Shown here: one piece after another, positions 32,448 to 43,409 of the stretch
How the letters are laid out: each line of letters begins with the position of its first letter
How positions within the stretch are numbered: position 1 is the first letter of the stretch
Source of the DNA: Muraenolepis orangiensis
Taxonomy: Eukaryota; Chordata; Actinopteri; Gadiformes; Muraenolepididae
Length of the DNA stretch: 64,000 nt
Assembly: GCA_027704905.1 (NCBI GenBank)
Contig: CM051004.1
Location: 11,686,603-11,750,602 of the forward strand
Reading direction: 5' to 3'
Program-made: the position numbers and the translations under genes
The notes under the pieces: generated by a model
Seen by the model: only the letters and a program-made list of their open reading frames with translations
The model's database searches: none
Told to the model about the DNA's origin: nothing

Positions 32448-33088
32448 GACAGTTACATTTTCACACAATTAGTGTATCGCTAAATTTGTTTAAATGCCAA
32501 AAAGAAACACAACGCAGAATACCATTGCCTGCAGCGTGAAATCCTCGCTGGCCCATACATAGGACAAGGCTATAAGAGAGATGTCATGACCAAAAACAAG
32601 TGTTTACTACCAGCGTCAGCTCCCCAAGGACTCGTTTCATATTTGTACAACATATTTATAATCCAAATGTGTTATATATTTATATGTTTTTCCTCACATA
32701 GGTTGTGTTTGAAAAATATTTTGAAAAATATATACTTACTTAAAATACATTTTTGTGACTTTGAAAATGTATGCTACGGTTTGCCAAAGTGTGAGGGTTT
32801 CAGGCAAAGCGTAGAGAAACGAAATTCCTGTCAAATCAATTAACACATTAATTAAGGTTAAATATATATTTTTCCTGCAGCAGAAGATGGGAAAGACAGG
32901 GCAAACAGACACCTAAGGTAGCAGAGCAAAGTAGACAGGCAGGGTCATAAGGCTTGACCTTAGCCTGGAGGTAGGAAGAAGCTGTTCCTTTCACTGCGTG
33001 ACCCAGCGTCTGTGCGACCTCCAGGAAGAAGAGTGGACAGGGATAGGAAGCAGACACCTGGCAGCCCACAGTACAATGACAATGACGT

Positions 33089-33460
33089 TGTTGTGCTCCC
33101 GCGCTCTAATTTATCCCAGGTGTTTCCCATCATAATCAGGCCGGCTGAGGCTAATGAACACCTGGGATCTACCCTACTTAAGGCTGTCGAAGACCGACGT
33201 CGGTGCTTGACCATTGCGCACCTTACTAAGAACCTTATGGCTCCCCCCCCCCCCGCTCCAGGGACCCTCTCCGCGTTCCTCCCTCTGGACCATCTCCCCG
33301 TGTCGACCACACCACGTAACCTATCCTACCCTACCTTGTTGTGTTTTTGAGTTTGTGGAGATTTTTCAGTAAAGACATTTTCTGTTGTTTTGGTTGTCCT
33401 GTGTCTCTTCTTCTGGGTTCTCTGGCACATTTGGCTCGCCGGTCTCGTTGGGTCCTAACA
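33089..33460 (+). mobile_element. Solo LTR (372 bp) in the right arm
   Basis: It begins TGTTGTGCTCCC and ends GGGTCCTAACA, with the TGTT/AACA inverted ends of an LTR. It is flanked by GACGT (33,084-33,088) and GATGT (33,461-33,465), a 5-base duplication with one difference. The left arm shows the empty site GACGTC (in reverse complement near 16,675). Inside is a long C tract and a CAGTAAAGACATTTTC stretch near the 3' part. No internal retroelement sequence remains. Confidence 0.8.
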
Positions 33461-33944
33461 GATGTCCTTTGAAGTAGTTTTTAGATTTTTGCCTAATTTT
33501 GCCTACCCTTCATTTGCCTGCCGCTTTCAGGAAGTGGCTTAAGACAGTTTTCGTTGATTGCTAATTGTCTGCCAGGAGTGAAGGCCCCTTTCAGACAATT
33601 AACAGGTGGTTGGCCTTGCTTGGGGGAAACTACCTTCAATGGGTCACAACACAAACTAACGCAGCTTACAATAGGATAATAATTAAAGCATAACTACTTG
33701 TAGTTCAGCTAGTCGCAACCTGATATACAACATATACTCAGACTATTCCAGATGAGTCAGGAAGTTCAGAGTTCAGTTCAGAGCTCCTCCAGCAAGTTGA
33801 AACAAACAAGCAAACAAGTCAATTTGACTGTTTACTCAAGGATATAATATTTACCCACTTTTTGTTGGCTTCAGGGTTCCCTGAAGTTCTCTGAAGGGAG
33901 ACCCACAGTCTTATACTAATAAAACCCCTGAAGTATCCTGTCTG

Positions 33945-34225
33945 ATAAACTGCATGTTTCAATGCATGTCTGAGTATCCTGTCTGATATACTGTATGTTT
34001 CAATGCATGTCTGAGTATCCTGTCTGATATACTGTATGTTTCAATGCATGTCTGAGTATCCTGTCTGATATACTGTATGTTTCAATGCATGTCTGAGTAT
34101 CCTGTCTGATATACTGTATGTTTCAATGCATGTCTGAGTATCCTGTCTGATATACTGTATGTTTCAATGCATGTCTGAGTATACTGTCTGATAAAGTGAA
34201 TGTTTCAATGCATGTCTGAATATCT
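33945..34225. repeat. 41-bp minisatellite of the right arm, about 6-7 copies
   Basis: Units read TGTCTGAGTATCCTGTCTGA then TATACTGTATGTTTCAATGCA, the reverse complement of the array in hykk intron 1. The last copies carry variants (TATACTGTCTGATAAAGTGAA). Both arrays share flanks, so the array existed before the inverted duplication. Confidence 0.95.
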
Positions 34226-35163
34226 ACTTTCAATTATGCCTGCTCGCAAGTATGAAAGTTGAAGAGATATCCAGACGACAGAGGTGAACCACCATGTTTA
34301 TTATGTACATTTTGGTTATTCCCAAAAGAAAATTGGATTTCCAGATACGCTTTAAAAAAAGGAAAACCATGAAGATGACAGATGTGCATTTCCAATGTTC
34401 TGGTCCAATTGACAGCTCAGGGCTTGAGGGAAAGTGGAGAAAGTTATTCTGCTGGGAGAGTCTCGCTTATCCCAGCCAATACATTCACAGTTTGAGTGAT
34501 AACAAACATTGCGGTAAAGTAATCTACAACACTGAACGTGTGCTCCACAGTAAACGGAAGCAGGGGAGAAACTACATTTTCACTTAAAAGAAACAGACTG
34601 GTTGTGTTTCATATTGAGTCAGTTTCTTAAGTTTCCACTTCCCAGATCTGATTATTGACTTTTATAATAATGACTTCTGATTGCTTTGAATGGTGCAGTG
34701 AAATAAACCCCACCACCCAATTTTCCTCTAGACACCAACTGTTATATAACTTTATTAAATCATCAAATACACAACAATACCCTAAAGAAATGTACCAATA
34801 TAATATATATTTATTTTAATAATAAATTAAATCTAAATCAAACTGTTATTTAAAATCGATATATATATATTTGCCCTGCATTCTATACCCTCATTGCCGG
34901 ACCTTCGGTTGTCTATACAAGTGTGAATGTGAATGTGTATGTGTCAATTATAATAATAATACGTTTTTGGCAATGCAACACATTGGTGAACCACTATATT
35001 CTAGTCACCTATGAATCTCTTTCCACAGTTTAGTGTCACGGTTACGGTGGGTGACCGGGGGCGTGGTCAAGGCGCGGGCTCACACTTCCTGCTTCCGGAA
35101 CGTTAAAAATCCCTGAGCAGTGTACTCCTACTTCCAGTAGTTACCCCAGATACGTGACAAACT

Positions 35164-35382
35164 ATGGCCGCCTCCTCTTGTCACTGTTATTGTAGTGTAC
35201 CAGGCTGCTCAACGTCAAAACAAAGACAGTCGTACCTCAGTTTCCACGATTTCCCGAAAGACAAACTCCTCCGCAAGTCTTGGGTGAGGCTGATAAGGAG
35301 GGATGAAGGTCCCTCACTTCATGTTCTCAGGGGTAACACGTATGTCTGCAGTTTGCACTTTCAGTTTTCAGTTTTAACTTAA
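35164..35382 (+). CDS. THAP-domain ORF (73 codons), probably transposon-derived
   Basis: The frame starts MAASSCHCYCSVPGCSTSKQ and continues with SFHDFPKDKLLRKSWVRLIR and CSLHFQ. The Cys...Cys...Trp...Cys-x2-His order is that of a THAP zinc finger, a sequence-specific DNA-binding domain used by some host factors and P-element-like transposases. The frame ends a few residues after the domain, so any effector part is missing. Imperfect inverted ends around it (TTCCGGAACGTTAAAAATC with GACTTTTAACGATTACTTCCGG) suggest a short DNA transposon. A decayed copy is at 325-640 on the other strand. Confidence 0.6.
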   Translation: MAASSCHCYCSVPGCSTSKQRQSYLSFHDFPKDKLLRKSWVRLIRRDEGPSLHVLRGNTYVCSLHFQFSVLT

Positions 35383-35543
35383 TGCCACATGTATGATGTC
35401 ACAAGCACTTTTATTTTAAGACAACTCATATTCACAAGAATAACAGGCATTCCCTTTTAGAAAATATACAGCTGCACACATCAAATAAATAGCCTTTATT
35501 AAATACATAGGCATACCTCTGCTCCTACACAAAATTGCCTTCG

Positions 35544-35726
35544 TTATATTGTGATATATCCAGATAGAGCCACAAGACACAATGTCGGGGAATTGTATGA
35601 TTCGGATTTAGACTTCTTCAATGTAGAGTGTTCATTCACTAGTTGAACCACATCGTCTTGACCGACTTTTGGAAGGTTATGCAGCGATGTTGTCCAGCGA
35701 TAAATGTCCGCCATGGTGAATGCCAA
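35544..35726 (-). CDS. Short ORF opposite the THAP ORF, unrecognised
   Basis: A 60-codon frame on the - strand starts MAFTMADIYRWTTSLHNLPK and continues with VGQDDVVQLVNEHSTLKKSK, a compositionally normal, protein-like stretch. It begins just inside the right end of the same small element in which the THAP ORF begins just inside the left end, so the two frames converge. This looks like the two gene ends of a larger element with its middle deleted. I cannot name the domain. Confidence 0.35.
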   Translation of the reverse strand: MAFTMADIYRWTTSLHNLPKVGQDDVVQLVNEHSTLKKSKSESYNSPTLCLVALSGYITI

Positions 35727-36589
35727 GGTGAATGCATTAACCGGAACTTGGGATACACTGCTTCCGCGACTTTTAACGATTACTTCCGGTATTCAACTGT
35801 GCCGTGATATAGGCCTATTGCCGATTAGGATAATCACCTCACCTGGGTGTATATATACCCTGGCGTCCGTTTACTTCTTTGCTAGATCGTACGTTGTACG
35901 TTGTACTGCTACTGGTAATCTACTCACCTGTCTACTACCTGCCGGTACTCCGCTGATCGACTTCCCGGTATCCCGACTCCTTGCCCGTCCCGGACCACTC
36001 ACCTGTCCACTCCCTGTCGCTACCCCGCTGATCGACTTCCCAATATCCAGACACCTGGCCTGTCCCCGACCGTTCTACTATTGTGTTTAAGCAATAAAGT
36101 CTCATGTTACTGCTTCACTCTGTCTTTGGTCTGCGTTCTGGGTCCTACCAACACTACACCCTGACAGTTTAGACCTAAAAGGATATACAGTACTGTATAT
36201 ATTATAGGGGCAGTGGTGGGTAAAGTCCAAAAAGACAAAAAAAGCATTTGTTGAATGGAAAATAGCACAGAAAAAATACCAGCACAGTTTCTTACTTCTA
36301 ATTGGGTGGGCAGCCTTCAGCCTCCGCTCCCTCGGTTGGGGTTCAGGAACAACACCCAGAGCTCTGAAGCAGACCCATCTGTGTCTCTCGGGGGATGCTG
36401 AGGGGGTTGCTATGACAACAATGAACTTGGAGGCCTGTGCTATAAAGCAGGTTCAACATCTCCAGGACCCATGGCTTCACTAAGACTAACAACCACCAGC
36501 AGCATTGTGTGGGGATGGACAGCACAAGTTATTTATCTTTTGCACACAAGTTAGTTATCTTGTGCACACAAGATAAGTACCACCGCGAG

Positions 36590-37040
36590 TGAGTGTACTA
36601 TTTGCCAACAGCAGCGTAGTATGCCTACAACTGCCCCAATTCATACATGGAAATGGGCTGCAAGTCCCTGGGAGAGAATAAACCTTGATTTTGCTGGGGA
36701 CAACAGATGTGCTTGGTAGTGATGGATGATTATTCTAGATGGCCAGAGATCATCCACCAGCACACTACCACCTCAGCTATAACAATTGAAGCACTGAGAA
36801 ATGTTATGGTAAACCAAAAGAACAGGTAATGGACATTAGTTCATATCACATGAATTTGATTCCTTTCTAACCAAAAAGGGAGAGAAACACATGAAATGAC
36901 CTGCATACCATCCTGTAAGTAATGGTTTAGCTGAAAGATTAGGGGAAAATCTTAAGAAATCTTTAGCCAAGAATCGAGCCATTGGTGGTGGACACTTAAG
37001 CACGCTGTAGCCAATCTTCTGTTGGTGAAAAAATTGGTGA
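36590..37040 (+). pseudogene. Ty3-type integrase remnant
   Basis: Conceptual reading gives HTWKWAASPWERINLDFAGD, then MDDYSRWPEIIHQHTTTSA and, after breaks, HPVSNGLAERLGENLKKSL. These correspond to the start and the end of a retroelement integrase core with the usual DFAG and NGxAE motifs. Stops and frameshifts interrupt it. It belongs to a family other than the protease-bearing Ty3 element that follows. Confidence 0.75.
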
Positions 37041-37568
37041 CTTTATAAAACATGTATCCACAAAGTGTGATCCGGACATTTATTGTTTGGTAATTGGTAA
37101 TTCATGATTGCTAAACTATGTCAATTTAATTCGCGATGCACTTACTTTCTTTGTTCCTTGTCTGTGTTTATTGACGTGACAAAGGGAATGAACATACAAG
37201 GAACATTGACATTGAAGGGGCAGTTGTTTGCATAATACTATAACACCAAACTAGTCATCTGCTCTAAACACAGGCCAAATGCTCAAATAATCAATACATC
37301 TATATGTATCAATGTAGGCTAACTAAAATGGGCCTATTTAGGCTACATGTTTTCTTTCTATTAATTTGGTATTTGTCAGATCATACATTCACTGCAAATG
37401 TACCAATCAACTTCTTCTAGTTTAGATATTTGAATTTTTTTAACATTTTGTTGTTTAGACAACTTACACATTATGCCACCTCACCCTTCATACATTTGAG
37501 TAAGTCAATTATTTGAAGAAAACTTTGAAGGCTAGACATGAGCTAAACCTTGACAACATCTCATAGAG

Positions 37569-40380
37569 GTGTATTTTGCATACACACTTGCACACCAGTG
37601 GCAAGTGGGACAGGAGTCTCTCTCTGTCGGAGCCCTCATCGACTCTGGAGCGGATGAGAGTCTCATAGACACCACCTTGGCCAAGCAGGCAGGGATCCCG
37701 TTGTCTCTCGACAAACCCCTCACAGTTCACGCCTTGGATGGCCATCCCCTGGTCCCGATCACTCAGAGCACTGCCTCCATAAGCCTGTCCATTTCAGGAA
37801 ACCACCACGAGTCCACCCGGTTCCTAGTCATTCACGCCCACACCACTCCACTGGTCCTTGACAGACCATGGCTCGAGAGACACAATCCCCACATTTGCTG
37901 GACCTCGGGCAGCATCATTGGGTGGAGTTCTTCCTGCCACGCCAACTTCCTGCGATCAGCTACTCCTCCTGCCTCAGACCCCAGACCCGTGCCTTCCCCT
38001 CCTGAACTCTCCAGAGTTCCGTCTATGTAACACGACCTGGCTGAGGTGTTCAGCATGGAGCACTCATCCCTATGACTGCCCCAAAGACCTCCTCCCTGGC
38101 ACCCCCCTTCCCTCCGAGTGGCTGTACAATCTCTCTGTTCCTGAATAGACTGTCATGCAGTTACATCACTGAATCCCTGGCATCCGGAATCATCCGCCCT
38201 TCTTCTTCCCCGGTCTTTTTTTGTTAAGAAGAAGGGTGGTGACCTCCGACCTGGCATAGACTTTCAGGCCCTGAATGACATCACGGTAAAGAATCGTTAC
38301 CCCTTACCATTGATGAGCTCTATGTTTGAACCCTTGACCCACGGCACCATTTTCACTAGACACAACTAGATCTCTGCAACGCCTACCACCTCGTCCACAT
38401 CAGGGAGGAGGATGTGTGGAAGACAGCGTTCAATACCCACCTCGGACACTTTGAGTATCTCGAGATGCCATTCGGGTTGACCAACCCAGGTTGGCTGGGC
38501 CTTGGTCAACAATCTCAATGTGTTCATGGTAGTGTATTTGGACGACATTTTTTCTCGGTCAGAGCAGGAGCACCGGCAGCACGTTTGCTTGGTTCTCCAA
38601 CGTCTCCTGGAGAACAAGCTGTTCATCAAGGCGGAGAAGTGCCTGTTTCACTCCACGTCTGTGGAGTTCCTCAGCCACATCCTGGAGAAAGGGCACACCA
38701 GAGCTGACCCCAGAAAGATCTAGGCCGTGGAGTGGCCCCAACCCGAGGACAGAAAGCAACTGCGCCACATTCTTGGGTTTGCGAACTTCTACCGGCGTTT
38801 CATTCGGGACTTCAGCCAAATCTGCCTTCTCTGCCTTGAACAGCTTGTTTACCGCAGCCCTGGTACTAGCCCACCCCGATCCTTCCTGGCAATATATCGT
38901 GGAGGTGGATGCCTCTGATGAGGGCATCGGGGCTATCCTCTCCCAGAGGTGGGCAGCGGACGAGAAGCTCCATCCCTGCGCCTATTTCTCTCTGCGCTTT
39001 AGTCCAGCCGAGAGGAATTCCGACATCGGCGACAGCGAACTGCTGGCGGTTCAGGTGGCACTAAATAAAACACTGGTTGGAGGGGACTCAGCAACCTTTT
39101 GTGGTTTGGTCGGACCACAAGAACCTCACCTACCTCCGTACAGCCAAGCGGCTTAATTCCTGTCAGGCACGCTGGTCCCTGGTTTTTAGCCGTTTCGACT
39201 TCTCCCTCACCTTTCGCCCGGGTTCCCACAATAACAAGGCTGGTGTCCTGTCCCGTCTCTTCCCTGAGAGAGCCAGCTCGGTATCGGAGGAAACCATCCT
39301 GCCTCCACCCCAGGTGATTGGTATGGTCACATGGGAGATCGAGACGTGGTGAGAACAGCCCAGCGTGACAAACCTGATCCGGGTGGGGGTCCCCTTGGTC
39401 TGGCAGAGTCCGCCCGCTCCTGAGTGCTCAAGTGGGGCCACTCCAACAGACTGGTGGGACGCCCTGGCTCAACCCGGACCCTCTCCTACCTCCGCCGTTG
39501 GTTCTGGTGGCCGTCCATGGAGACGGACACTCGTGAGTTTGTGGCCGCTTGCCCTATCTGCGCTTGCAGTAAGTCCGGATACCATCCCCAGACTATTTGG
39601 CAGGCGGAGAGAGCCAACCAGTCCCTAGAGGCCACACTCAGATGCCTTACCACCAGTAACCCTGCATCATGGACCAAGGTCCTGCCCTGGGTGGAGTAAT
39701 CACACAACTCCATGACAAACGCTGCCACGGGTATGTCACCGTTTGAATGTTCCCTCAGTTACCAACCATCCATGTTTCCCCAGCAAGAGTTGGATGCGGC
39801 TGTTCCCTCCACCAGCGCTCACCTCCACCACTGTCCCCGGATTTTGAGGTCTGCACGAGCTGCTCTCCTGAGAGCCACCCAACAGGCTCAACGGGGAGCA
39901 AACCGGCGACAGAGGCCAGCCCCTGCCTTCCCTCCGGGTCAAAAGGTTTGGCTGTTGGCTCAGGACCTACACCTCCGCACCTCTTCCCCTAAACTCAACC
40001 CCAGTTATGTCGGTCCCTACACCATTGTTTGTGTCCTCAACCCTTCTGCAGTATGTCTCGACCTTCCCTCTTCCATGAATGTTCATCCTGTGTACCACGT
40101 ATCCCTGTTGAAACCAATGTCTGTCAGCACCCTGTCTACCCCCGCCCCAGCCCCTGTACCTCCCAAAGTCCTCACAGATGGTGACCTGATCTGGTCGGTA
40201 AAGGAGCTCCTGGCGGTCCACCAATGAGGTCAGGAGATTCCAGTACCTGGTGGACTTAGAGGGCTACGGTCCGGAGGATCGCAGTTGGGTCCCTCCTTAC
40301 TACCTGGCCGACCCCTCCCTGCTCACCGACTTCTACCAGGCCCACCCCGATGCCCCTGGAAGGCCGCCTGGTGTCGCCCC
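37569..40380 (+). pseudogene. Ty3 chromovirus-type retrotransposon pol, broken
   Basis: In order: aspartic protease (SVGALIDSGADESLID, then LVLDRPWLERHNP), to 38,030. Reverse-transcriptase pieces follow (FEYLEMPFGLTNP; catalytic VVYLDDIF with YLDD at 38,535-38,546; NKLFIKAEKCLFHS). Then RNase H (VEVDASDEGIGAILSQRW near 38,900; WSDHKNLTYLRTAKRLN) and the integrase zinc part (EFVAACPICACSK near 39,560). The C-terminal part has GYHPQTIWQAERANQSLEA and NVHPVYHVSLLKP. A chromodomain (GYGPEDRSWVPPYYLADPS) is at about 40,220-40,370. Stops and frameshifts occur (for example TAG at 38,721). The integrase core between CSK and GYHPQ is deleted, so the element cannot integrate. Confidence 0.92.
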
Positions 40381-40900
40381 TAGGGAATACTGTTGTACTG
40401 TACTGTTGTGATCCCAGCATCACACCACTACTCTCCAGCCACGCTCCTCTATGTGTCCACCTGGGGTTATTACACCCAGGAGAACACTCAGTCCGCCTGT
40501 TCCCTATCCCAATCAAGCTCCCTACTTATACCCTGCTCTCCTGTTCACTCTTTGCCAGAACTTTCCAGTTTCTACAACTCGAGACTCTCTACTAGTCTAC
40601 TCCTCCATGTGATTCCCTGTGAAGACCCTTTTGCAATCTCCCATGAAATAACCTTTGGCAATCTCGGCAAACTCTTTGTTCTCTCCGTTGGACTATTTTT
40701 CTTGTTTGTTACTTTTGTTGGATGTGTTTGTGTTTGTTTGGACTTCAGCCTTCTCCCCGCAGCACATTATACAACACCCCCTACGGGTTTTGAACTCCGT
40801 TTTGCCTCCCACTCTGTCTGTACTACAAAAGGGGTTCTGCCAGCTACAATCCGTGTGTGGCATAACAAAAATAATAGATCAATCTAAGACCAGTTTGAGA
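40381..40900 (+). mobile_element. 3' untranslated region and LTR-like end of the Ty3 element
   Basis: After the chromodomain stop, the sequence has TGTTGTACTGTACTGTTGTG and, further on, TTGGACTATTTTTCTTGTTT then GTTACTTTTGTTGGATGTGT and GGACTTCAGCCTTCTCCCCG. The latter part is found inverted at 43,050-43,205. No second LTR is seen upstream, so limits are approximate. Confidence 0.55.
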
Positions 40901-40984
40901 AATGTATAAGCCAATCGAGTTTGTAGTTGGCAATTTGTGCTGTGCGGTGGTCTGACCACAGATCTACATAATGCATAGCCTGGG

Positions 40985-42670
40985 CGGCTATAAATTCAAG
41001 ATTCAAGAGATTCAAGAATTTGATTTGCCATTTGCAACAAAGTACAATTACTCCCCATTCCCTCCCGCAGTATGGACATCTAGAACAATACTACAAAAAT
41101 ACTATACACAATAAATAATAAAGTGATTGATGGGTGATATGTACATGGGTTAAATTGTGCAAAAAGTATTTAAAGCATTTTAAAGTGCCAGTAGTGCAGC
41201 AGCATTATGAATACAGTGCAGTAACTGTAATGAGTAATGAATATAAGTCCAGAAAGTCCAGAAAAGTATGACAGTGTAATGTTAATGACAATGGTATAAT
41301 AGTGGCAACACTCCTAGCAGTCCCTGTACGGATGCTGCATAATAGGCGACAGGACGGTAGGGGGGAGAAGAGATGGTGCCCAGGGTGGTTCCAGTCCTTT
41401 ATGATGGACATGGCCTTCTTCCGACATCTGGTCCTAAAGATCCCCTCAATGCATGGAAGTGCATACCCGATGATCTTTTCTACCGTCCTCACGACCCTCT
41501 GGGTGGCTTTTCTTGTCCTGTGCAGTGGTGTTGCCATATCACACAGTGACGCCACTCATTGGCTCTCTACAGTGCCACGGAAGAAGTTCACAAGCCACCG
41601 TTGGCCTATTCCGCTTTTCCTGAGGCACCGCAGGGCATAGGTGCTGGTGTGCCTTCTTTAGCATGACCTCCGTGTTGTGGGTTCACGCCAGGTTGTCGGA
41701 AATCTGTAGCTCGAGGAGACAGAAACAGCTGACGACTTCCACCGGTGTCCTGTCCAAGCAGATGGTGGTGGGGGTACCCCGATGGCTCCTGAAGTCAACG
41801 ATGAGCTCCTTAGTCTTGCTGACATTCAGTGCGAGGCTGTTGTCCTCCACAGACCATTGCGTCAGCTGGACTACCTCATCTCTGTACTCATTTTGTTGTC
41901 CTCGTTTATCAGGCCTATGGTGTCGTCGGCTAACGTAATATTCAGATTATTGCTGTGCGGGGCAGTTCAGTCATATGTGTACAGCGAGTACAGCCGGGGA
42001 CTGAGGCAGCAGCCTTGAGGTGCTCCGGTGTTGAGGACCAGGGTGGATGAGATGTTGCTCCCAATCTTCACCACATGAGGCCTGCCCGTCAGGAAGTCCA
42101 TAATCCAGTTACAGATGGGGGCGCCCAAGCCTAGGTCCCTCAGTTTCAGGACCAGCTTGGAGGGAACGATGGTGTTGAACGGCAAGCTGTAGTCAATGGA
42201 CAGCAGTCTGACGTAGGTTTCCCCCCTGTCTTGGTGCTCCAGGGCCGTGTGTAGTGCCAGGGAGATGGTGTCGTCTACAGACCTGTTTGGTCTGTATGCA
42301 AACTGTAGTGGCTCTAGGGACTCAGGGATGGAAAAGTTTATATGCAACATGACAAGTTCATCAAGGCACTTCATGGCGATGGGTGTTAAAGCCACTGGAA
42401 GATAATCATTGAGGAACACAGGAGCCAGCTGGTCAGTGCAGGTATTGAAGACATGGGATATAACTCCATCTGGGCGGGCTGCCTTCCCTGCCTTCACCCT
42501 CCTGAAGGTTCTGCGGACCTGGTACTCCGACAGTTGTAGAACGTAGTCCTCTGGGTGAATGTTCAATTTATTGGTCGGCTCAGAGTTCCCCCTTTCAGAG
42601 AGAGCGTAAAATGTGTTCAGCTCGTCTGGTAGGTTGGGGTTGACTTGTATTCTGTTGTGCCACACATGGA
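40985..42670 (-). pseudogene. CR1/L2-type LINE copy (reverse transcriptase to 3' end)
   Basis: On the - strand a 232-codon frame (42,665-41,967) reads NLPDELNTFYALSERGN, VRRTFRRVKAGKAARPDGVI, LQFAYRPNRSVDDTISLALH, RLLSIDYSLPFNTIVPSKLV and LNTGAPQGCCLSPRLYSLYT. It is followed by C-terminal pieces and the 3' end (41,260-40,990). The usual DYSSAFN motif is changed to DYSLPFN and the frame stops after YTYD, before the FADD region, so it is dead. The 3' end has TTCAAGATTCAAGAGATTCA-type repeats. Confidence 0.9.
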
Positions 42671-42799
42671 GCGTAGCTGACGGAACCCCTAGGTAGTAAA
42701 CACAGAGTCAGAGTCAAAATGATATGAGGTGTGAGCTATCAACTATGTGTGAGAAAATTACGGAAGTAATAATACTATGTGTAAAGATACGGAAGTACG

Positions 42800-43026
42800 A
42801 GTATTAGGGCCAGGCATAACATTTTAAAAAATTAGAGGAAGATTTTTTATTAATTTTGCATGTCGAGAATAAAGTCGAGAATAAATAGACTTTATTCTCG
42901 ACATTTCGAATTTATTCTCGAAATTGTATTTAGACTTTATTCTCGACATTTTGACTTTATTCTCGACATTTCGACTTTATTCTCAACATTTATTTTCGTT
43001 TTTTTTTTATGCCTGGCCCTAATACT
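42800..43026. mobile_element. MITE of 227 bp with 20-bp inverted ends (unit 1)
   Basis: It starts AGTATTAGGGCCAGGCATAA and ends TTATGCCTGGCCCTAATACT, perfect inverted ends. The inside is a series of TTTATTCTCGACATTT words (about five copies), partly inverted (GTCGAGAATAAA), so it can fold strongly. An outer ACGGAAG on both sides (CTTCCGT on the right) may extend the inverted ends. No protein is coded. Confidence 0.88.
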
Positions 43027-43049
43027 CTTCCGTAGTAAAGCGACTTATG

Positions 43050-43205
43050 TGTGTACGAAATGGAAATCCAACAAGGGGGTGTTGTATAATGTGCTGCGGG
43101 GAAAAGTCCAAACAAGTCCAAAACAAACACAAAAACATCCAGGGCAAAATTGAAATCGAAATCCAACAAAAGTAACAAACAAGAGAAATAGTCCAACTAG
43201 TCCAC
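43050..43205 (-). mobile_element. Inverted Ty3 LTR fragment (unit 1)
   Basis: The reverse complement reads TTGGACTATTTCTCTTGTTT then GTTACTTTTGTTGGATTTCG and CCCCGCAGCACATTATACAAC, as in the LTR region at 40,690-40,790. A GATTTCAATTTTGCCC insertion distinguishes it. Confidence 0.75.
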
Positions 43206-43211
43206 CGAAAC

Positions 43212-43400
43212 ACCTAGGCACTGCAGTGGTGCCCTTGAGCAAGGCACCAGACCCCTACACTGCTCCCCGGACGCTGCATATAAAATTGCTGCCCACTGCA
43301 CCTAATACTATGATGGGTTAAATGCAGAAAAACACATTTCACATTTCACACACACTTCATGTATTTGACAAAAAAAGAGGACTCAATCCTCCAGATTTAG
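43212..43400 (+). mobile_element. SINE copy (unit 1), head truncated
   Basis: CACCTAGGCACTGCAGTGGT, GCAAGGCACCAGACCCCTAC, GCTGCCCACTGCACC and GATGGGTTAAATGCAG match the SINE at 7,428-7,600. The promoter box B is missing here, because the copy starts within the body. Confidence 0.8.
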
Positions 43401-43409
43401 ATACATTTT

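Larger units (their letters stand above)
32560..34440. repeat. Right-arm copy of hykk intron 1 (inverted)
   Basis: Reverse-complement partners are 32,625-32,700 with 16,915-16,970 (CCTCACATAGGTTGTGTTT); 32,930-33,070 with 16,690-16,790 (CTCCAGGAAGAAGAGTGGAC); 33,465-33,735 with 16,505-16,680; the 41-bp array; and 34,230-34,350 with 15,990-16,090. The order is exactly reversed, as required for one inverted copy. Confidence 0.85.
35034..36166 (+). mobile_element. LTR-like element with an internal THAP mini-element
   Basis: It starts TGTCACGGTTACGGTG and ends CCTGACA, flanked by GTTTAG at 35,028-35,033 and 36,167-36,172. The last 240 bases (with CCTGCCGGTA, CTGATCGACTTCCC, CCCGACCGTTCTA, CAATAAAGT and GGTCTGCGTTCTGGGTCCTA) and the start are shared with the 269-base solo LTR at 63,141. 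A GGGTGTATATATACCC promoter-like stretch lies near 35,847. The central 35,090-35,800 is unrelated to the short LTR and carries THAP coding sequence, so it looks like a nested DNA element. Confidence 0.75.
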
